From Gemmatimonadota bacterium (GTDB lineage: Bacteria > Gemmatimonadota > Gemmatimonadetes > Gemmatimonadales > GWC2-71-9): 64,000 bases of DNA. The DNA is taken from the NCBI GenBank assembly GCA_025357945.1, contig JANYLJ010000011.1:62001-126000 (forward strand), given 5' to 3'. The first letter of the stretch is position 1. Each line of letters starts with the position of its first letter. Shown here in pieces: positions 8,307-17,477 of the stretch. A model generated the notes under the pieces. The model worked only from the letters and a program-made list of their open reading frames with translations. It did not search any database and was not told the DNA's origin. A program made the translations under genes and the position numbers.

Positions 8307-10609
8307 TGCAAAACCGATGCACCCTTGTGGTCGCTGGCGCCACGCTCGGCTTGTTTCTGGTGCTCCCCGCAGCGGCGCACGCACAGGATCGACTCAAGGC
8401 GATGCCGGGCTACGATCAGTTCACCAAGAACGCGCCGCTCTATCAGGGCGTCATGAAATCGGGCTCGGTCATCGGGCCTGGTGGGATCGTCGGCGGCGTC
8501 GGCGGCGGTGGTGGTCGCGGGAGTGGTAGCGGTAGCGCAGCCGGCGAGGCCGGGAACAAGCAGGCGATCGTCTGGGCGGCCGACCGCAAGGGTGTGGACT
8601 ATTCGTGGGACAGCAAGCGCTTTCACCTCGACTTTGCCAGCAAGAAGGTCGCCGATGTGGCCGCCGCCGCCGCCGCCGCGGCCGCGCCGGCGGATCCGAC
8701 CGCGGGGCGCGGCGGCCGCGGGGCGGGTGGGCGTGGCGCGGGCGCCGCGTCGATGATCCACGGCTGCGGTGGCGCGGCACTTCCGCCGCCGGTGCGCGGT
8801 CGTCAGCGACCGGTCGCCAATTCGCCGGACGGCAAGCTGCTCGCGACGTATCGCGACCACAATGTGTCGGTGTGCAACGCCGATGCCAGCGGCGAGGCCG
8901 CCGTCACTCGCGACGGGAACGAAAAGGAACGAATCAAGTACGGTACGGCGTCCTGGGTGTACGGCGAGGAACTGGCGCAGACGACCGCGATGTGGTGGAA
9001 TCCGTCGAGCACCAGGCTCGCCTACTTCCGCTTCGACGAGAGCAAGGTTCCCGACTTCTACATCACCAATGACGAAACCAAGATCCAGACGCGCGTCGAC
9101 GTCGAGGCGTATCCCAAGCCGGGCGTGCCCAATCCGGTTGTCGATCTCTTCGTGTACGATCTCGCCACGAAGCGGAGCATCCACGTTGATGCGCGTGACG
9201 GCAAGCCGTTCGCCAACGATGTCGTCGGTCACTATGTCTACGACGTGGCATGGTCGCCAGACGGCGAAAACCTCCTGATTCACCGGACCAATCGGCGCCA
9301 GAATATCCTCGAGCTGGCGATCTGCTCGCCCGAGACCGGCCTGTGCAAGGCGATCATCCACGAGGAGTGGCCAACCGGCTGGGTGGAGAACCATCCGCCG
9401 ATGCGCTATCTCGCCGACAGTACGCGCTTCCTCTGGGAATCGGAGCGCAATGGTTACAAGAACTACTACTTGTACAACCTGAGCGGGCGGCTGCTTGCGA
9501 CCGTCACGAACAACCAGTTTGAAGTGGCGGGAATCGTTCGTGTCGATGAAAAGGCGAATACGCTCTGGTACATGGCGCGCGACGGCGACAACTATATGAA
9601 GGTGCAGTTGCACAAGGTCGGCCTCGACGGCAAGGGCGATCGGCGCATCACGGATCCGGCGTTCTCCCATCAGGTCGATATCTCGCCGGACGGCAAGTAC
9701 GTGATCGATGTGGCACAGACGCATGACAACGCGCCGACGTCGAGCGTGGTCGAGGTGGCGACCGGCAAGACGCTGGCGCAGCTCGCGAAAAGCGATGTGT
9801 CGGTGATGGAACAGCGCGGCGTCCGGAAGGCCGAGGTCTACCCATACCTGGCGGCGGACGGCAAGACGCAGCTCTACGGCGAGATCTGGTATCCGATCAA
9901 CTTTGACTCGACCCGGAAGTATCCGGTGCTCACCTCCGAATACGGCGGGCCGGCTGCTGGCGTCGGCGTGACCGAAACCTTCAGCACCGGCAACGCGCAG
10001 GCGGAATACGGCTTCCTGATCATCTCGCTCATGTCGCGCGCTGCGCCCGGGATGGGGAAGCGCAGGCTCGACGCCATCTACCTCAAGCTTGGCCAGACCG
10101 AGATGGACGACATGGCCGAGGGGGTGAAGGCGCTCTGGAACCGCCGGTACGTGGCCAAGGATCGCGTCGGCATTTACGGTACGTCATACGGCGGGTACAC
10201 GGCATTGATGGAGATCTTGCGTCACCCTGACGTGTTCACCGTCGCGTCGTCGTCATCGCCACCGACGGATTGGCGAAACTACGACACGATCTACACCGAG
10301 CGGTACATGTGGATCCCCGAGGAAAACAAGGACGGGTACGACAAGGGTTCGACGATGACGTATGCGAAGAACCTGACCGGGCGCCTGCTCCTCGACTATG
10401 GCACGGTCGACGACAACGTGCATAACACCAACATGATGCAGATGATCAAGGCACTGCAGGGTGCCGGCAAGAGCTTCGAGCTGCAGCTGCAGCCGGATGT
10501 CGGGCACTCGGGCGTGAACTACCAGCGGATGATGGAATTCTTCGTCGAGAACCTGATCCAGCACCCGGAGCGGATCAAGGCGGGGTATGGTCAGCCGGTG
10601 ACGCCGTAG
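8306..10609 (+). CDS. Secreted S9 (DPP IV-like) peptidase
   Basis: 767-residue prolyl oligopeptidase family protein with a signal peptide (MQNRCTLVVAGATLGLFLVLPAAAHAQ cut after about residue 27). An N-terminal beta-propeller domain is followed by an alpha/beta hydrolase domain with the triad Ser627 (GTSYGGY), Asp702 (GTVDDNVH) and His734 (DVGHSG). Family knowledge predicts removal of N-terminal dipeptides with proline or alanine at position 2. Two low-complexity stretches are odd: a Gly/Ser run near residues 55-85 and an Ala run plus Gly/Arg run near residues 115-150. The second lies where the propeller begins. Last gene of the operon, 7 nt from the convergent acyltransferase. Confidence 0.92.
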   Translation: MQNRCTLVVAGATLGLFLVLPAAAHAQDRLKAMPGYDQFTKNAPLYQGVMKSGSVIGPGGIVGGVGGGGGRGSGSGSAAGEAGNKQAIVWAADRKGVDYSWDSKRFHLDFASKKVADVAAAAAAAAAPADPTAGRGGRGAGGRGAGAASMIHGCGGAALPPPVRGRQRPVANSPDGKLLATYRDHNVSVCNADASGEAAVTRDGNEKERIKYGTASWVYGEELAQTTAMWWNPSSTRLAYFRFDESKVPDFYITNDETKIQTRVDVEAYPKPGVPNPVVDLFVYDLATKRSIHVDARDGKPFANDVVGHYVYDVAWSPDGENLLIHRTNRRQNILELAICSPETGLCKAIIHEEWPTGWVENHPPMRYLADSTRFLWESERNGYKNYYLYNLSGRLLATVTNNQFEVAGIVRVDEKANTLWYMARDGDNYMKVQLHKVGLDGKGDRRITDPAFSHQVDISPDGKYVIDVAQTHDNAPTSSVVEVATGKTLAQLAKSDVSVMEQRGVRKAEVYPYLAADGKTQLYGEIWYPINFDSTRKYPVLTSEYGGPAAGVGVTETFSTGNAQAEYGFLIISLMSRAAPGMGKRRLDAIYLKLGQTEMDDMAEGVKALWNRRYVAKDRVGIYGTSYGGYTALMEILRHPDVFTVASSSSPPTDWRNYDTIYTERYMWIPEENKDGYDKGSTMTYAKNLTGRLLLDYGTVDDNVHNTNMMQMIKALQGAGKSFELQLQPDVGHSGVNYQRMMEFFVENLIQHPERIKAGYGQPVTP

Positions 10610-10616
10610 GCGCCGC

Positions 10617-11939
10617 TCACTCAATCTCCCCGTCGAGGGCAAGAATCGCCTCGCGAATCTTCCGGCGCTGCGCCTCGAGGCGTCGGAACGCCCGCGGGCG
10701 GAGCAGGCGCAACGAGAGTCCGCGCGCCGAGCCGACCAGCCGATCGAGTTGTTCCACGAAGAGCAGCGCCCCGTAGCCGGACACTGGACAGAGGACAAAG
10801 GCGAGCGCGGCGTACGCCACTCCCCAGCGCCGCCATACCAACCACGCGATCGCAAACCAGATCAACGGAAACACCGCCGCTGCGGCAAAGATCTTGGTCG
10901 TAGCAACCACGTCCCGCTCCACCTTGGCAGCACGGGTGATCAACGGACCGGTGATCTTGTAGGCCGGCAAGTGGATGAAGACGCCGACGACAGCCAACGG
11001 CGCCAGCAAGAGCAGCGTCACCACGGCGATTGCGGCATTCCTGGTTACCGTACCGACGGTGAGTCGTGATTCCAGCATGTTTTCGGGTGCCATCCCCGCA
11101 GCGCCGAGTTCCGCGTCGTAGCGGGCCAGCATCTGTTCCACAGCCGCGATCCGGTCCGGCATGCGAATCCGCAGCTGCGCGTACCCCCGAAGAAACCGCT
11201 GCCGCAGCGCGAACTGTCTCGTGAGGTCGCGGTCCTTCGTTCCGGGCCCTTCTACCGAGGAGAAGATGCGTTCCGCCCGCGTGACCAGTCGCAGTGCCTC
11301 CTCCTGATCCGCCTCAAGCGTGACCTTCGACAATGCCTCCTGCAGGCGTGCCGTGAGCGCCCGCACGCCTTCCTGCGTCGGCTCGCCGTCACGCCCGAGC
11401 GGCTCCGATACAACGGTGATCGGCTCGCCGAAGCAGAGTACCGCCGAACTGCGGAACGTCACCTTCGCCGTGTAGTACAGTCCGCCCGGAACGATGACCA
11501 CAGGGGGTCCGGGGTTCATGCTCGCCGCGCCGAGCGCCATCCGCGCCGACCCGGTCTTGAAGGGGCGCATCTTGGGGTCGCTGTGCGACGTGCCCTCGGG
11601 AAAGAGTGCGATCGCACCACCCCGGGCGAGTTCCTGCCAGACCCGCTCGAACGTCTGGCGATTCTGCGACGTGTCCGCGCCATCCATCCGGCGATACACC
11701 GGGATCGAACCCATGGCGCGGGTGAGCATGCCGACAATGGGAATCCGGAACAGCGGTTCCTTGGCCAGGAAGACGACTCGGCGCGGTGCGAGGCCGAGCA
11801 GCAGGAGCGGATCGACCAGCGAGTTGGGATGGTTGAGCAGCAGCAACACCGGGCCGGTGGGCGGCACGTGTTCCGCGCCCGTGATCACGACTCGGCGAAA
11901 GAAGACGCGGACGACGAGCGAGATGAGCTTACGCCACAC
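10617..11939 (-). CDS. PlsC-like lysophospholipid/glycerol-3-phosphate acyltransferase, membrane
   Basis: 440 residues. Motif I is NHPNSLVDP, the variant spacing seen in the PlsC branch related to glycerone-phosphate/lysophospholipid acyltransferases. Motif III is FPEGTSH, followed by PFKTGSARMAL. After the catalytic domain come a charged helical stretch and several hydrophobic segments (near residues 305-330 and 345-405), so it is an inner-membrane protein likely acting in phospholipid synthesis or remodelling. Its start overlaps the MFS gene by 11 nt. The acyl acceptor cannot be told from sequence. Confidence 0.8.
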   Translation of the reverse strand: MWRKLISLVVRVFFRRVVITGAEHVPPTGPVLLLLNHPNSLVDPLLLLGLAPRRVVFLAKEPLFRIPIVGMLTRAMGSIPVYRRMDGADTSQNRQTFERVWQELARGGAIALFPEGTSHSDPKMRPFKTGSARMALGAASMNPGPPVVIVPGGLYYTAKVTFRSSAVLCFGEPITVVSEPLGRDGEPTQEGVRALTARLQEALSKVTLEADQEEALRLVTRAERIFSSVEGPGTKDRDLTRQFALRQRFLRGYAQLRIRMPDRIAAVEQMLARYDAELGAAGMAPENMLESRLTVGTVTRNAAIAVVTLLLLAPLAVVGVFIHLPAYKITGPLITRAAKVERDVVATTKIFAAAAVFPLIWFAIAWLVWRRWGVAYAALAFVLCPVSGYGALLFVEQLDRLVGSARGLSLRLLRPRAFRRLEAQRRKIREAILALDGEIE

Positions 11940-13251
11940 TTCTCACTTCTTTCCGCAGTCCTCCCACCGTCCAAATCACGCCGCCGATCAGGATCGCCAC
12001 CGGCAGGATCAACACGGCATGCTGCAATCCGGCGGCTTCAGCCACCGCGACCTGTGTCGGCGAAGGCCTTCCGGCGATGCCCGAGAGCAGCGCGGCCGAG
12101 CGTGCATCGGAGAGCGCACCCACGATGTATGGCGACGGCACATCGCCGATGGCATGAATCAAGAGAATGCTGAATGCCATCGCGGTCGCACGTTCTGTGG
12201 GGGCGACATAATTTACGATCGCCGAGTTGATCGGCCCCGTCGATGCGAAGATCAACAGCTCCGCGGCGACCAGTGCGGTGATATACACGGTCGGATCGGT
12301 CGCCGTGAGCGCCAGGTACGCGCACGGTGCCGCGAGGAGCGTCGCCGTGCCGGAGACCAGCAGGTAGGCGTGGCGCGTGTGCCGGAGGAAATAATCCCCG
12401 AGCCACCCACCGATGAACGTCCCGAGGAGTCCGGTCACCACCACAATAACGCCGACCTGGCCGGCCGCATCCTTGTGCGGCGTGTGATGCACGCGTTCGA
12501 GGAACGAGACCATCCACCACGAGAGACCGCCGAGGGCGAACGTGTACGCGGCATAGCCGAACACGGTGAAGGCGTATTGCCGGTTGCGCAACAGCTGCAG
12601 ATAGTGCCGCCAGACGCCGGGACCTGCGGGCGGGTGACCCACCGGATCGTTGTCCTCGACGCCACGCGGCGGATCAGGCAGGCGGAGCAGCAACCACGCG
12701 AGCGCCAGCCCCGGAATGCCGGCGACGAAGAACGCCGCGCGCCAATGCTCGCCCATCAGGGCGGCCACGAGGAAGCCTATCGCACCCCCCACCGGAATCG
12801 CGGTGTAGAAAATCGCAAAGACCCGGCCCCGTCGACGCCTGGGAAAGCAGTCGGCCAACACGCTCGGCGCGATCGTGCCGTACGCCGCTTCGCCCACGCC
12901 GACGAAGGCACGCGCGACGAAGAGCGAGACGAAACCGATGGCGAATCCGCCGAGCGCCGTCGCAATACTCCAAACCGCAACACCAAAGGCGATGACACGG
13001 GGTCGGCTCCGCGTGTCACCCAGCGTGCCAAAGCGCGGCGACACCAGCGCATAGACGGCGAGGAACGCCGTCGCCAGCAGGCCGATCTTCTTGTCGCTCA
13101 GCTGGAGCGCGGATCGCTTGAGCGTCTCGGTCAGGCCGGCGACGACAAAACGATCGATATAGTTGAAGAGATTGACGAACGTCAGGACGATCAGGACATT
13201 GCGCGCCGTCTTGGTCGAGACCGGCGCGCGGGAAGCATCGACGTCGGCCAT
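11929..13251 (-). CDS. MFS transporter, spinster-like
   Basis: 440-residue major facilitator protein with about 12 hydrophobic segments. The N-terminus VLTFVNLFNYIDRFVVAGL and FVGVGEAAYGTIAPSVLADCF are characteristic of the spinster-type subgroup, whose eukaryotic members move lipids such as sphingosine-1-phosphate and lysophospholipids. A central charged loop (LPDPPRGVEDND) separates the two halves. Being overlapped by a PlsC-like acyltransferase gene makes a lysophospholipid or lipid-like substrate attractive, but that is inference. It starts 6 nt after the small membrane protein gene upstream. Confidence 0.85.
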   Translation of the reverse strand: MADVDASRAPVSTKTARNVLIVLTFVNLFNYIDRFVVAGLTETLKRSALQLSDKKIGLLATAFLAVYALVSPRFGTLGDTRSRPRVIAFGVAVWSIATALGGFAIGFVSLFVARAFVGVGEAAYGTIAPSVLADCFPRRRRGRVFAIFYTAIPVGGAIGFLVAALMGEHWRAAFFVAGIPGLALAWLLLRLPDPPRGVEDNDPVGHPPAGPGVWRHYLQLLRNRQYAFTVFGYAAYTFALGGLSWWMVSFLERVHHTPHKDAAGQVGVIVVVTGLLGTFIGGWLGDYFLRHTRHAYLLVSGTATLLAAPCAYLALTATDPTVYITALVAAELLIFASTGPINSAIVNYVAPTERATAMAFSILLIHAIGDVPSPYIVGALSDARSAALLSGIAGRPSPTQVAVAEAAGLQHAVLILPVAILIGGVIWTVGGLRKEVRSVA

Positions 13252-13257
13252 CCGCTG

Positions 13258-13518
13258 CTACTCAACCTCGATCTTGACCCCGCCGACCCAGCCTGCGACC
13301 GCGTTGTAGATCATCGCGGTGATCGCCGAGCCGATGAAGCCGAAGACTCCGTAGAGGATCGGCATGACGATGATCGCAGCCATCCCGAAGTTCCCCATCA
13401 TTCCGCCACCCACACTACCGACCAGCGCGACGAACAGTCCCGCGATGAGGCCGATTGCCGCGCAGAGTACGCCGGCGATCTTGGCGTACGACATCGGGTC
13501 AATTCGTTTGATGATCAT
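13258..13518 (-). CDS. Small membrane protein (DUF3566-like)
   Basis: 86 residues beginning MIIKRIDPMSYAKIAGVLCA. The ATG at 13518 is preceded by AGGA at suitable distance; an earlier in-frame TTG at 13536 is less likely. Two or three hydrophobic segments with Gly-rich turns and a conserved-looking C-terminus YNAVAGWVGGVKIEVE. It resembles a widespread family of short proteins with an IKRIxPMSxAK start, but no biochemical role is known to me. Lies between the Yip1-like gene and the MFS gene and is probably cotranscribed with them. Confidence 0.7.
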   Translation of the reverse strand: MIIKRIDPMSYAKIAGVLCAAIGLIAGLFVALVGSVGGGMMGNFGMAAIIVMPILYGVFGFIGSAITAMIYNAVAGWVGGVKIEVE

Positions 13519-13552
13519 GGCTGGGTTCCTGTGCAATAGGGTGAGGCCGACG

Positions 13553-14143
13553 TCACGGGGTCAGGCGGCCGTATCCGGGCATTGGGACAACCTGGTTCGT
13601 AATCAGTCCGATCACGACACCGACGACAATCGCACAAACGATCACCACGACGGTATACGCCATGGCCTTCTCCTGCGGCGCCTTCATCAGCACCGGCAGG
13701 CCGAGGTAGAAGAGGTACAACGAGTAGAGGCCGAGGATGGCGAGAATGCCGAGCGCTGGAAGGATCGTGAAAATACCGGCGACCCAGAACGCGGTGCTCG
13801 AATAGGCGGCGACCTTGAGCGCCTGGAGCTGGCTCTTCTGGCCGCCGAAGTTCGGCGCCAAGGCGTCGATGATCAGTGCCAGCACGTAGGTCATTGCCAA
13901 CGAAAGGAGGAACTGGAGGATTGCTCGCTCGATGCCACTCCCCATCGAAAACCGAATCGAGGTGCCGAGAACGTTGTAGCCGAGCACGGACATTCCGATG
14001 AATCCGGCGATGGCGGGGATCGCGGCCAGCGGGATGATGTAGCCGGTGTAGAGCGAGCCCACGGTGGTCGGCTCGGTATCAATGACACCCCACTCGGTCT
14101 TGGGGCTCAAGAGGATTCCCTTGACGCGGGCGACCAGATCCAT
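13553..14143 (-). CDS. Yip1-domain membrane protein
   Basis: 196 residues from the ATG at 14143, which has GGAGG a few nt upstream; an in-frame extension to 14290 is antisense-type sequence. The start MDLVARVKGILLSPKTEW is typical of bacterial Yip1 family proteins, followed by about five membrane segments. The family is defined by similarity to the eukaryotic Yip1 trafficking protein; the bacterial role is unknown. First gene of a minus-strand set with a small membrane protein, a lipid-type MFS carrier and an acyltransferase, which hints at membrane lipid handling. Confidence 0.8.
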   Translation of the reverse strand: MDLVARVKGILLSPKTEWGVIDTEPTTVGSLYTGYIIPLAAIPAIAGFIGMSVLGYNVLGTSIRFSMGSGIERAILQFLLSLAMTYVLALIIDALAPNFGGQKSQLQALKVAAYSSTAFWVAGIFTILPALGILAILGLYSLYLFYLGLPVLMKAPQEKAMAYTVVVIVCAIVVGVVIGLITNQVVPMPGYGRLTP

Positions 14144-14305
14144 GCGAACCTCCGTGCGGCGGTGAGCGATTGTGTTGGGTGAAGAGCCTGAAGCTATCTC
14201 CAACAGCGAGAAGCGGTAAGCCCCCGGTTTCAGCTTCGGCCCGTGGCGGTGTGGGATCGGTACAGTCCGTCTGGGCGGGGTGGCCGCCATTCGCGGCTCG
14301 ACTGC

Positions 14306-14333
14306 TTGCCAGCCGACGTATCGGCGGTATGAT
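14306..14333 (+). promoter_or_regulatory. Sigma-70-type promoter for the DUF4383-like gene
   Basis: TTGCCA at 14306-14311, a 16-nt spacer, then TATGAT at 14328-14333. Start of transcription would fall near 14340, about 45 nt before the ATG, with TTGGAGGAT as ribosome site in between. It lies in the divergent region between the Yip1-like gene and this gene. Confidence 0.45.
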
Positions 14334-14385
14334 AGTGCAGCCGGGTCACCGGCCCTTCCCCTGCAACCGCTCGCTTGGAGGATCG

Positions 14386-14769
14386 ATGAATCAGACGATC
14401 GCGAAGCTCTTTGGTTGGGTGTTCATCCTGCTTGGCGTGATCGGCTTCTTCAGCGGCAGCATGAACATGACCACCGGGTCGGAGTTCGGTCTCTTCCCGG
14501 TCAACGTGGTGCACAACGTTGTCCATATCCTGATCGGTCTCTGGGGACTCAACGCGGCGCGCACGGCGGCCGGTGCCACGGCGTACTGCAAGCAGGCCGG
14601 CGTGTTGTTCCTGCTGCTGGCGATCCTGGGATTCATCCCCGCGATGGTCGACATGCTCGCCAACCTGGCTCCGGTCGGCGGCAAGGACCGCTATCTGCAT
14701 CTGGGGTTCGCGGTGATCCTGCTTTACTCCGGGGTCATGGGGAATTCGCGGGAGGCGGCTGCGGCGTAG
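14386..14769 (+). CDS. DUF4383-like four-helix membrane protein
   Basis: 127 residues from the ATG at 14386, preceded by TTGGAGGATCG. Four hydrophobic helices, with HNVVHILIGLWGL in the second, match the short DUF4383-type membrane family. No function is known. It stands alone, with its own good promoter, and ends against a long hairpin-forming repeat that separates it from the convergent M1 aminopeptidase gene. Confidence 0.7.
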   Translation: MNQTIAKLFGWVFILLGVIGFFSGSMNMTTGSEFGLFPVNVVHNVVHILIGLWGLNAARTAAGATAYCKQAGVLFLLLAILGFIPAMVDMLANLAPVGGKDRYLHLGFAVILLYSGVMGNSREAAAA

Positions 14770-14773
14770 AAGC

Positions 14774-14815
14774 GACGAGAGACGAGAGACGAGAGACGAG
14801 AGACGAGAGACGAGA
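14774..14815. repeat. Six tandem copies of GACGAGA
   Basis: Six exact 7-bp units follow the DUF4383-like stop codon. Inverted copies of the unit lie at 14859-14877, so the array is also the left arm of a long hairpin. It is the only simple tandem array of this kind seen between genes in the window. Confidence 0.9.
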
Positions 14816-14877
14816 GAAACCAGCCGGACCGCGGAGATCCTTCCGCGCAAGCTGGTCGCTCTCGTCGCTCGTCTCTC
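14798..14877. terminator. Long imperfect hairpin between convergent genes
   Basis: Left arm: GAGAGACGAG, one mismatch, GACGAGAG, a 2-nt bulge, ACCAGC. Right arm: GCTGGT, 2 nt, CTCTCGTC, one mismatch, CTCGTCTCTC. An inner CGCGGA/TCCGCG pair closes the top. It sits between the DUF4383-like gene and the M1 gene, which converge, so it could end transcription from both sides. There is no T tract, so a repeat element of the REP kind is the main alternative. Confidence 0.55.
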
Positions 14878-14913
14878 CGCCGGATCCGCGATCGGCGCCG
14901 GTCGGGGAAAGGA

Positions 14914-17379
14914 TCAGGGCTTCTCGAGCGTCGCGATCAGTGCGGTGACGCGCTGCCGGGTGTCGGCGTAGGTCAGGCCCGCGAGAGCGCCCGTGAGCTG
15001 CTGCCGCGCCACCACCCGGTTCATTCGAATCATCGTGTTGCTGAACGCGTTCACGGTCCACCGCCGCACGCCAGCCCTCGGATCATTGAGGTGGCTCGTG
15101 ATGAGTCCAAGCGCGCGCGTGTTGCCGCGCCCGCCGAGGGCCGCCAGCACGTGCGCCGGGAATTCCTGCTCGGCGATCGCCGCATCGACCCGGTCGATGA
15201 ACAGGGTGTCGTTGGTCTGGATGATCCCGCGGAATGCAGCACCCTGGATCGCATCGCGGTAGGACGTCGTCGTGAGGGCCTCACCCAGCACATCATGGGC
15301 ATGCGCGGGATCGGCCTGCACCAGTGTCGCCAGCGCCGCCGCGCGCACTTCGTAACTCGAATCATGCTGGAACAGGTCGCGCGCGATGCTCACTGCCGTC
15401 GCATCGCCGAACTTTGCCATGGCGCCCACGGCGGCCACCCGCACCGCGGCCGAGGTGTCCTTGGCGGCATCCGCGAGCGTGCCGATCGCGATCAAGGCGG
15501 GGAACTCACCGAGCGCTTCGACGGCGTGGACGCGGGTCAGGTAGTAGTCGGCGTGCGTCGCAGCCTCGGCCAGCGCGGCGGCGGCGTCGCGGTCATCCGG
15601 GTGCTGTGCCAGCTGCGCAATCGCCCACTGGCGGTCCCACAGGTTATCGTCGTGCCGAAGCTGTTCGGCGAGCCAGGTTACCGGCTGATTGAAGGTGAGC
15701 GTCTTCAGCATCCGGTTGCCAGCGTCGAACACCACCATCGTCGGCTCGGTCGCGATGCTGTCGATGGTGACGACCTGCTCGCGCGCATTGATCTCGATGT
15801 GGTGCAGCCGTTCGCCGCCCTTGAACCGCACGCGAATCGTGATCGGCATCCGGAACGCCAGGGGGACGCGGAACAGTCTGCCCGTGCTGTCCACCGTGAA
15901 CGAATCGACTTGCGTCTGTTGGACGTTCAGCGTCAGCCTCGACTTCGCTGTGTCGTGCGTCGCCTGCACGGAAAACTTCGGGACTCCGGCGGCGTAGACC
16001 CACTCATCCCAGAACCAGTCGAGGCTTTCGCCGGTCGCGGCGAGCACCGCCTGGCGGAGGTCGTCGGACGTCGTGGTACCGAATGCGTGTCCCACGAGGT
16101 AGCCGTGAATCGACGCCCAGAAGCGCTCCGGGCCGAGATAGTCCTTGAGCATCTTGAGGACGAGCGCACCCTTGGGATAGATGTTGTTCGATCCCAGTGA
16201 GGCGAGGGGCATCGACCGCTGTGCCTCGATCTGCAGGTACTGGCGATGCTCATCGACGTAGTAGTCCTGTTCCGCATGTGCCCCGATCTTCTCATTCCAG
16301 TACTGCCCCGGCATGAACTCGGCGAAACCTTCGTTGAGCCACATATTGGCCCAGTTCAGCGTGGTCACGTAGTCACCGAACCATTGATGGGCCAGCTCGT
16401 GCGGGATCAGGATGTACTGGTACCACGGACGATCACGATAGGCACGGGCGTCGGGGAGCCAGTCCACCAGCGTGGTCGCGCTGACGTTCTCCATCCCGCC
16501 GAAAAAGTCCGCGACCGTCGTCTGGGCATACTTGGCCCACGGATACCGTACGCCGGTCAGCTTGGAGTACGTGCCGATCATGTCGGTCGTGACGTGAAAG
16601 AGGCGCCAGGCGCGAGTGCTGTCCTCGTGATAGGTGTAGTAGTCGACCGGGATGCCTTGCCACGTATCGTGAACGACCGCCAGCGGCGCCACGATCAAGG
16701 ACACGAGGTAGCTCGCGGACGGCGTGTCCTGGTGCCATGTCATGGTCCGGTTGCTGCCACGCACGACGTTGGAGACCAGGCGGCCATTGGAGATAGCGAG
16801 GTTGTTCCTGGGGACCGTCGCGACCAGTTCCCACGTCATCTTGTCATTGGGAAAATCGTAGGTGGGAAACCAGTAGTGGTTGTTGTGATCCTCGCCCTGG
16901 CTCCAGATCTGGTCGGGACGGTGCGGCAGGCCGTCGTTGGTGATGAAGGTCAACCCGTCGCCGCTTTTCACCTTGGCGTGATAGGTGACGGTGAAGACCA
17001 GTGTATCGCCGAATCGGAGCGGATGCGAAGGATGTACCACCAGCGTGTCACCCGACCGTGACGTCGTGAGCGGTCGGCCGCCGCCGTCAACGACCCCGGT
17101 ATTCGCCAGCAGCTGGCCTTCGTCGAGGACGACGGCGTCAAGCCCGGGCCGTTTCGACACCAGGGTTGTTGTCACGATGCCATCGAACGACGTCGAATCC
17201 CAGTTGAACCGGGATAGTACGATTCGCTGGTGGATCAGGTCATAGTCGTGGGAACGGGTGTAGTGGTCGTTCGCCATCAATGCGAGGTTCGATTGCGGGG
17301 TGGCGGACTGAGACCACGCCGGCGCGGCGCCGAGCGCGAGTAAACAGGCTGGCAGGACGAACGGCGTATGGCTGCGCAT
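14914..17379 (-). CDS. Secreted M1 family metallo-aminopeptidase with HEAT-like C-terminus
   Basis: 821 residues from the ATG at 17379, where MRSHTPFVLPACLLALGAAPAWSQ forms a signal peptide; the open frame extends to 17511 without a better start. The zinc site is HELAH at residues 327-331 with the third ligand Glu350, giving the HEXXH-X18-E spacing of gluzincins, preceded by the exopeptidase loop GGMENVS. The last 200 residues are Ala-rich helical repeats resembling HEAT repeats. Expected role is removal of N-terminal residues from peptides in the periplasm. The start lies about 100 nt from the 3' end of the GH13 gene. Confidence 0.9.
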   Translation of the reverse strand: MRSHTPFVLPACLLALGAAPAWSQSATPQSNLALMANDHYTRSHDYDLIHQRIVLSRFNWDSTSFDGIVTTTLVSKRPGLDAVVLDEGQLLANTGVVDGGGRPLTTSRSGDTLVVHPSHPLRFGDTLVFTVTYHAKVKSGDGLTFITNDGLPHRPDQIWSQGEDHNNHYWFPTYDFPNDKMTWELVATVPRNNLAISNGRLVSNVVRGSNRTMTWHQDTPSASYLVSLIVAPLAVVHDTWQGIPVDYYTYHEDSTRAWRLFHVTTDMIGTYSKLTGVRYPWAKYAQTTVADFFGGMENVSATTLVDWLPDARAYRDRPWYQYILIPHELAHQWFGDYVTTLNWANMWLNEGFAEFMPGQYWNEKIGAHAEQDYYVDEHRQYLQIEAQRSMPLASLGSNNIYPKGALVLKMLKDYLGPERFWASIHGYLVGHAFGTTTSDDLRQAVLAATGESLDWFWDEWVYAAGVPKFSVQATHDTAKSRLTLNVQQTQVDSFTVDSTGRLFRVPLAFRMPITIRVRFKGGERLHHIEINAREQVVTIDSIATEPTMVVFDAGNRMLKTLTFNQPVTWLAEQLRHDDNLWDRQWAIAQLAQHPDDRDAAAALAEAATHADYYLTRVHAVEALGEFPALIAIGTLADAAKDTSAAVRVAAVGAMAKFGDATAVSIARDLFQHDSSYEVRAAALATLVQADPAHAHDVLGEALTTTSYRDAIQGAAFRGIIQTNDTLFIDRVDAAIAEQEFPAHVLAALGGRGNTRALGLITSHLNDPRAGVRRWTVNAFSNTMIRMNRVVARQQLTGALAGLTYADTRQRVTALIATLEKP

Positions 17380-17477
17380 GCGGGGCCCCAAGGAGGATTC
17401 GGGATCGAAGGTCGCGAAATATGGCCCGTCGTGGGCGATGCCTGTAGGGGCTGGGCGCGGTGCCCTGCCAACATGGG

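Noticed and set aside
8660-8760. GCC-rich run in the S9 gene as a microsatellite or frameshift site
   Set aside because: The frame is open on both sides and the run simply encodes poly-Ala; no sign of length change can be seen from one sequence.
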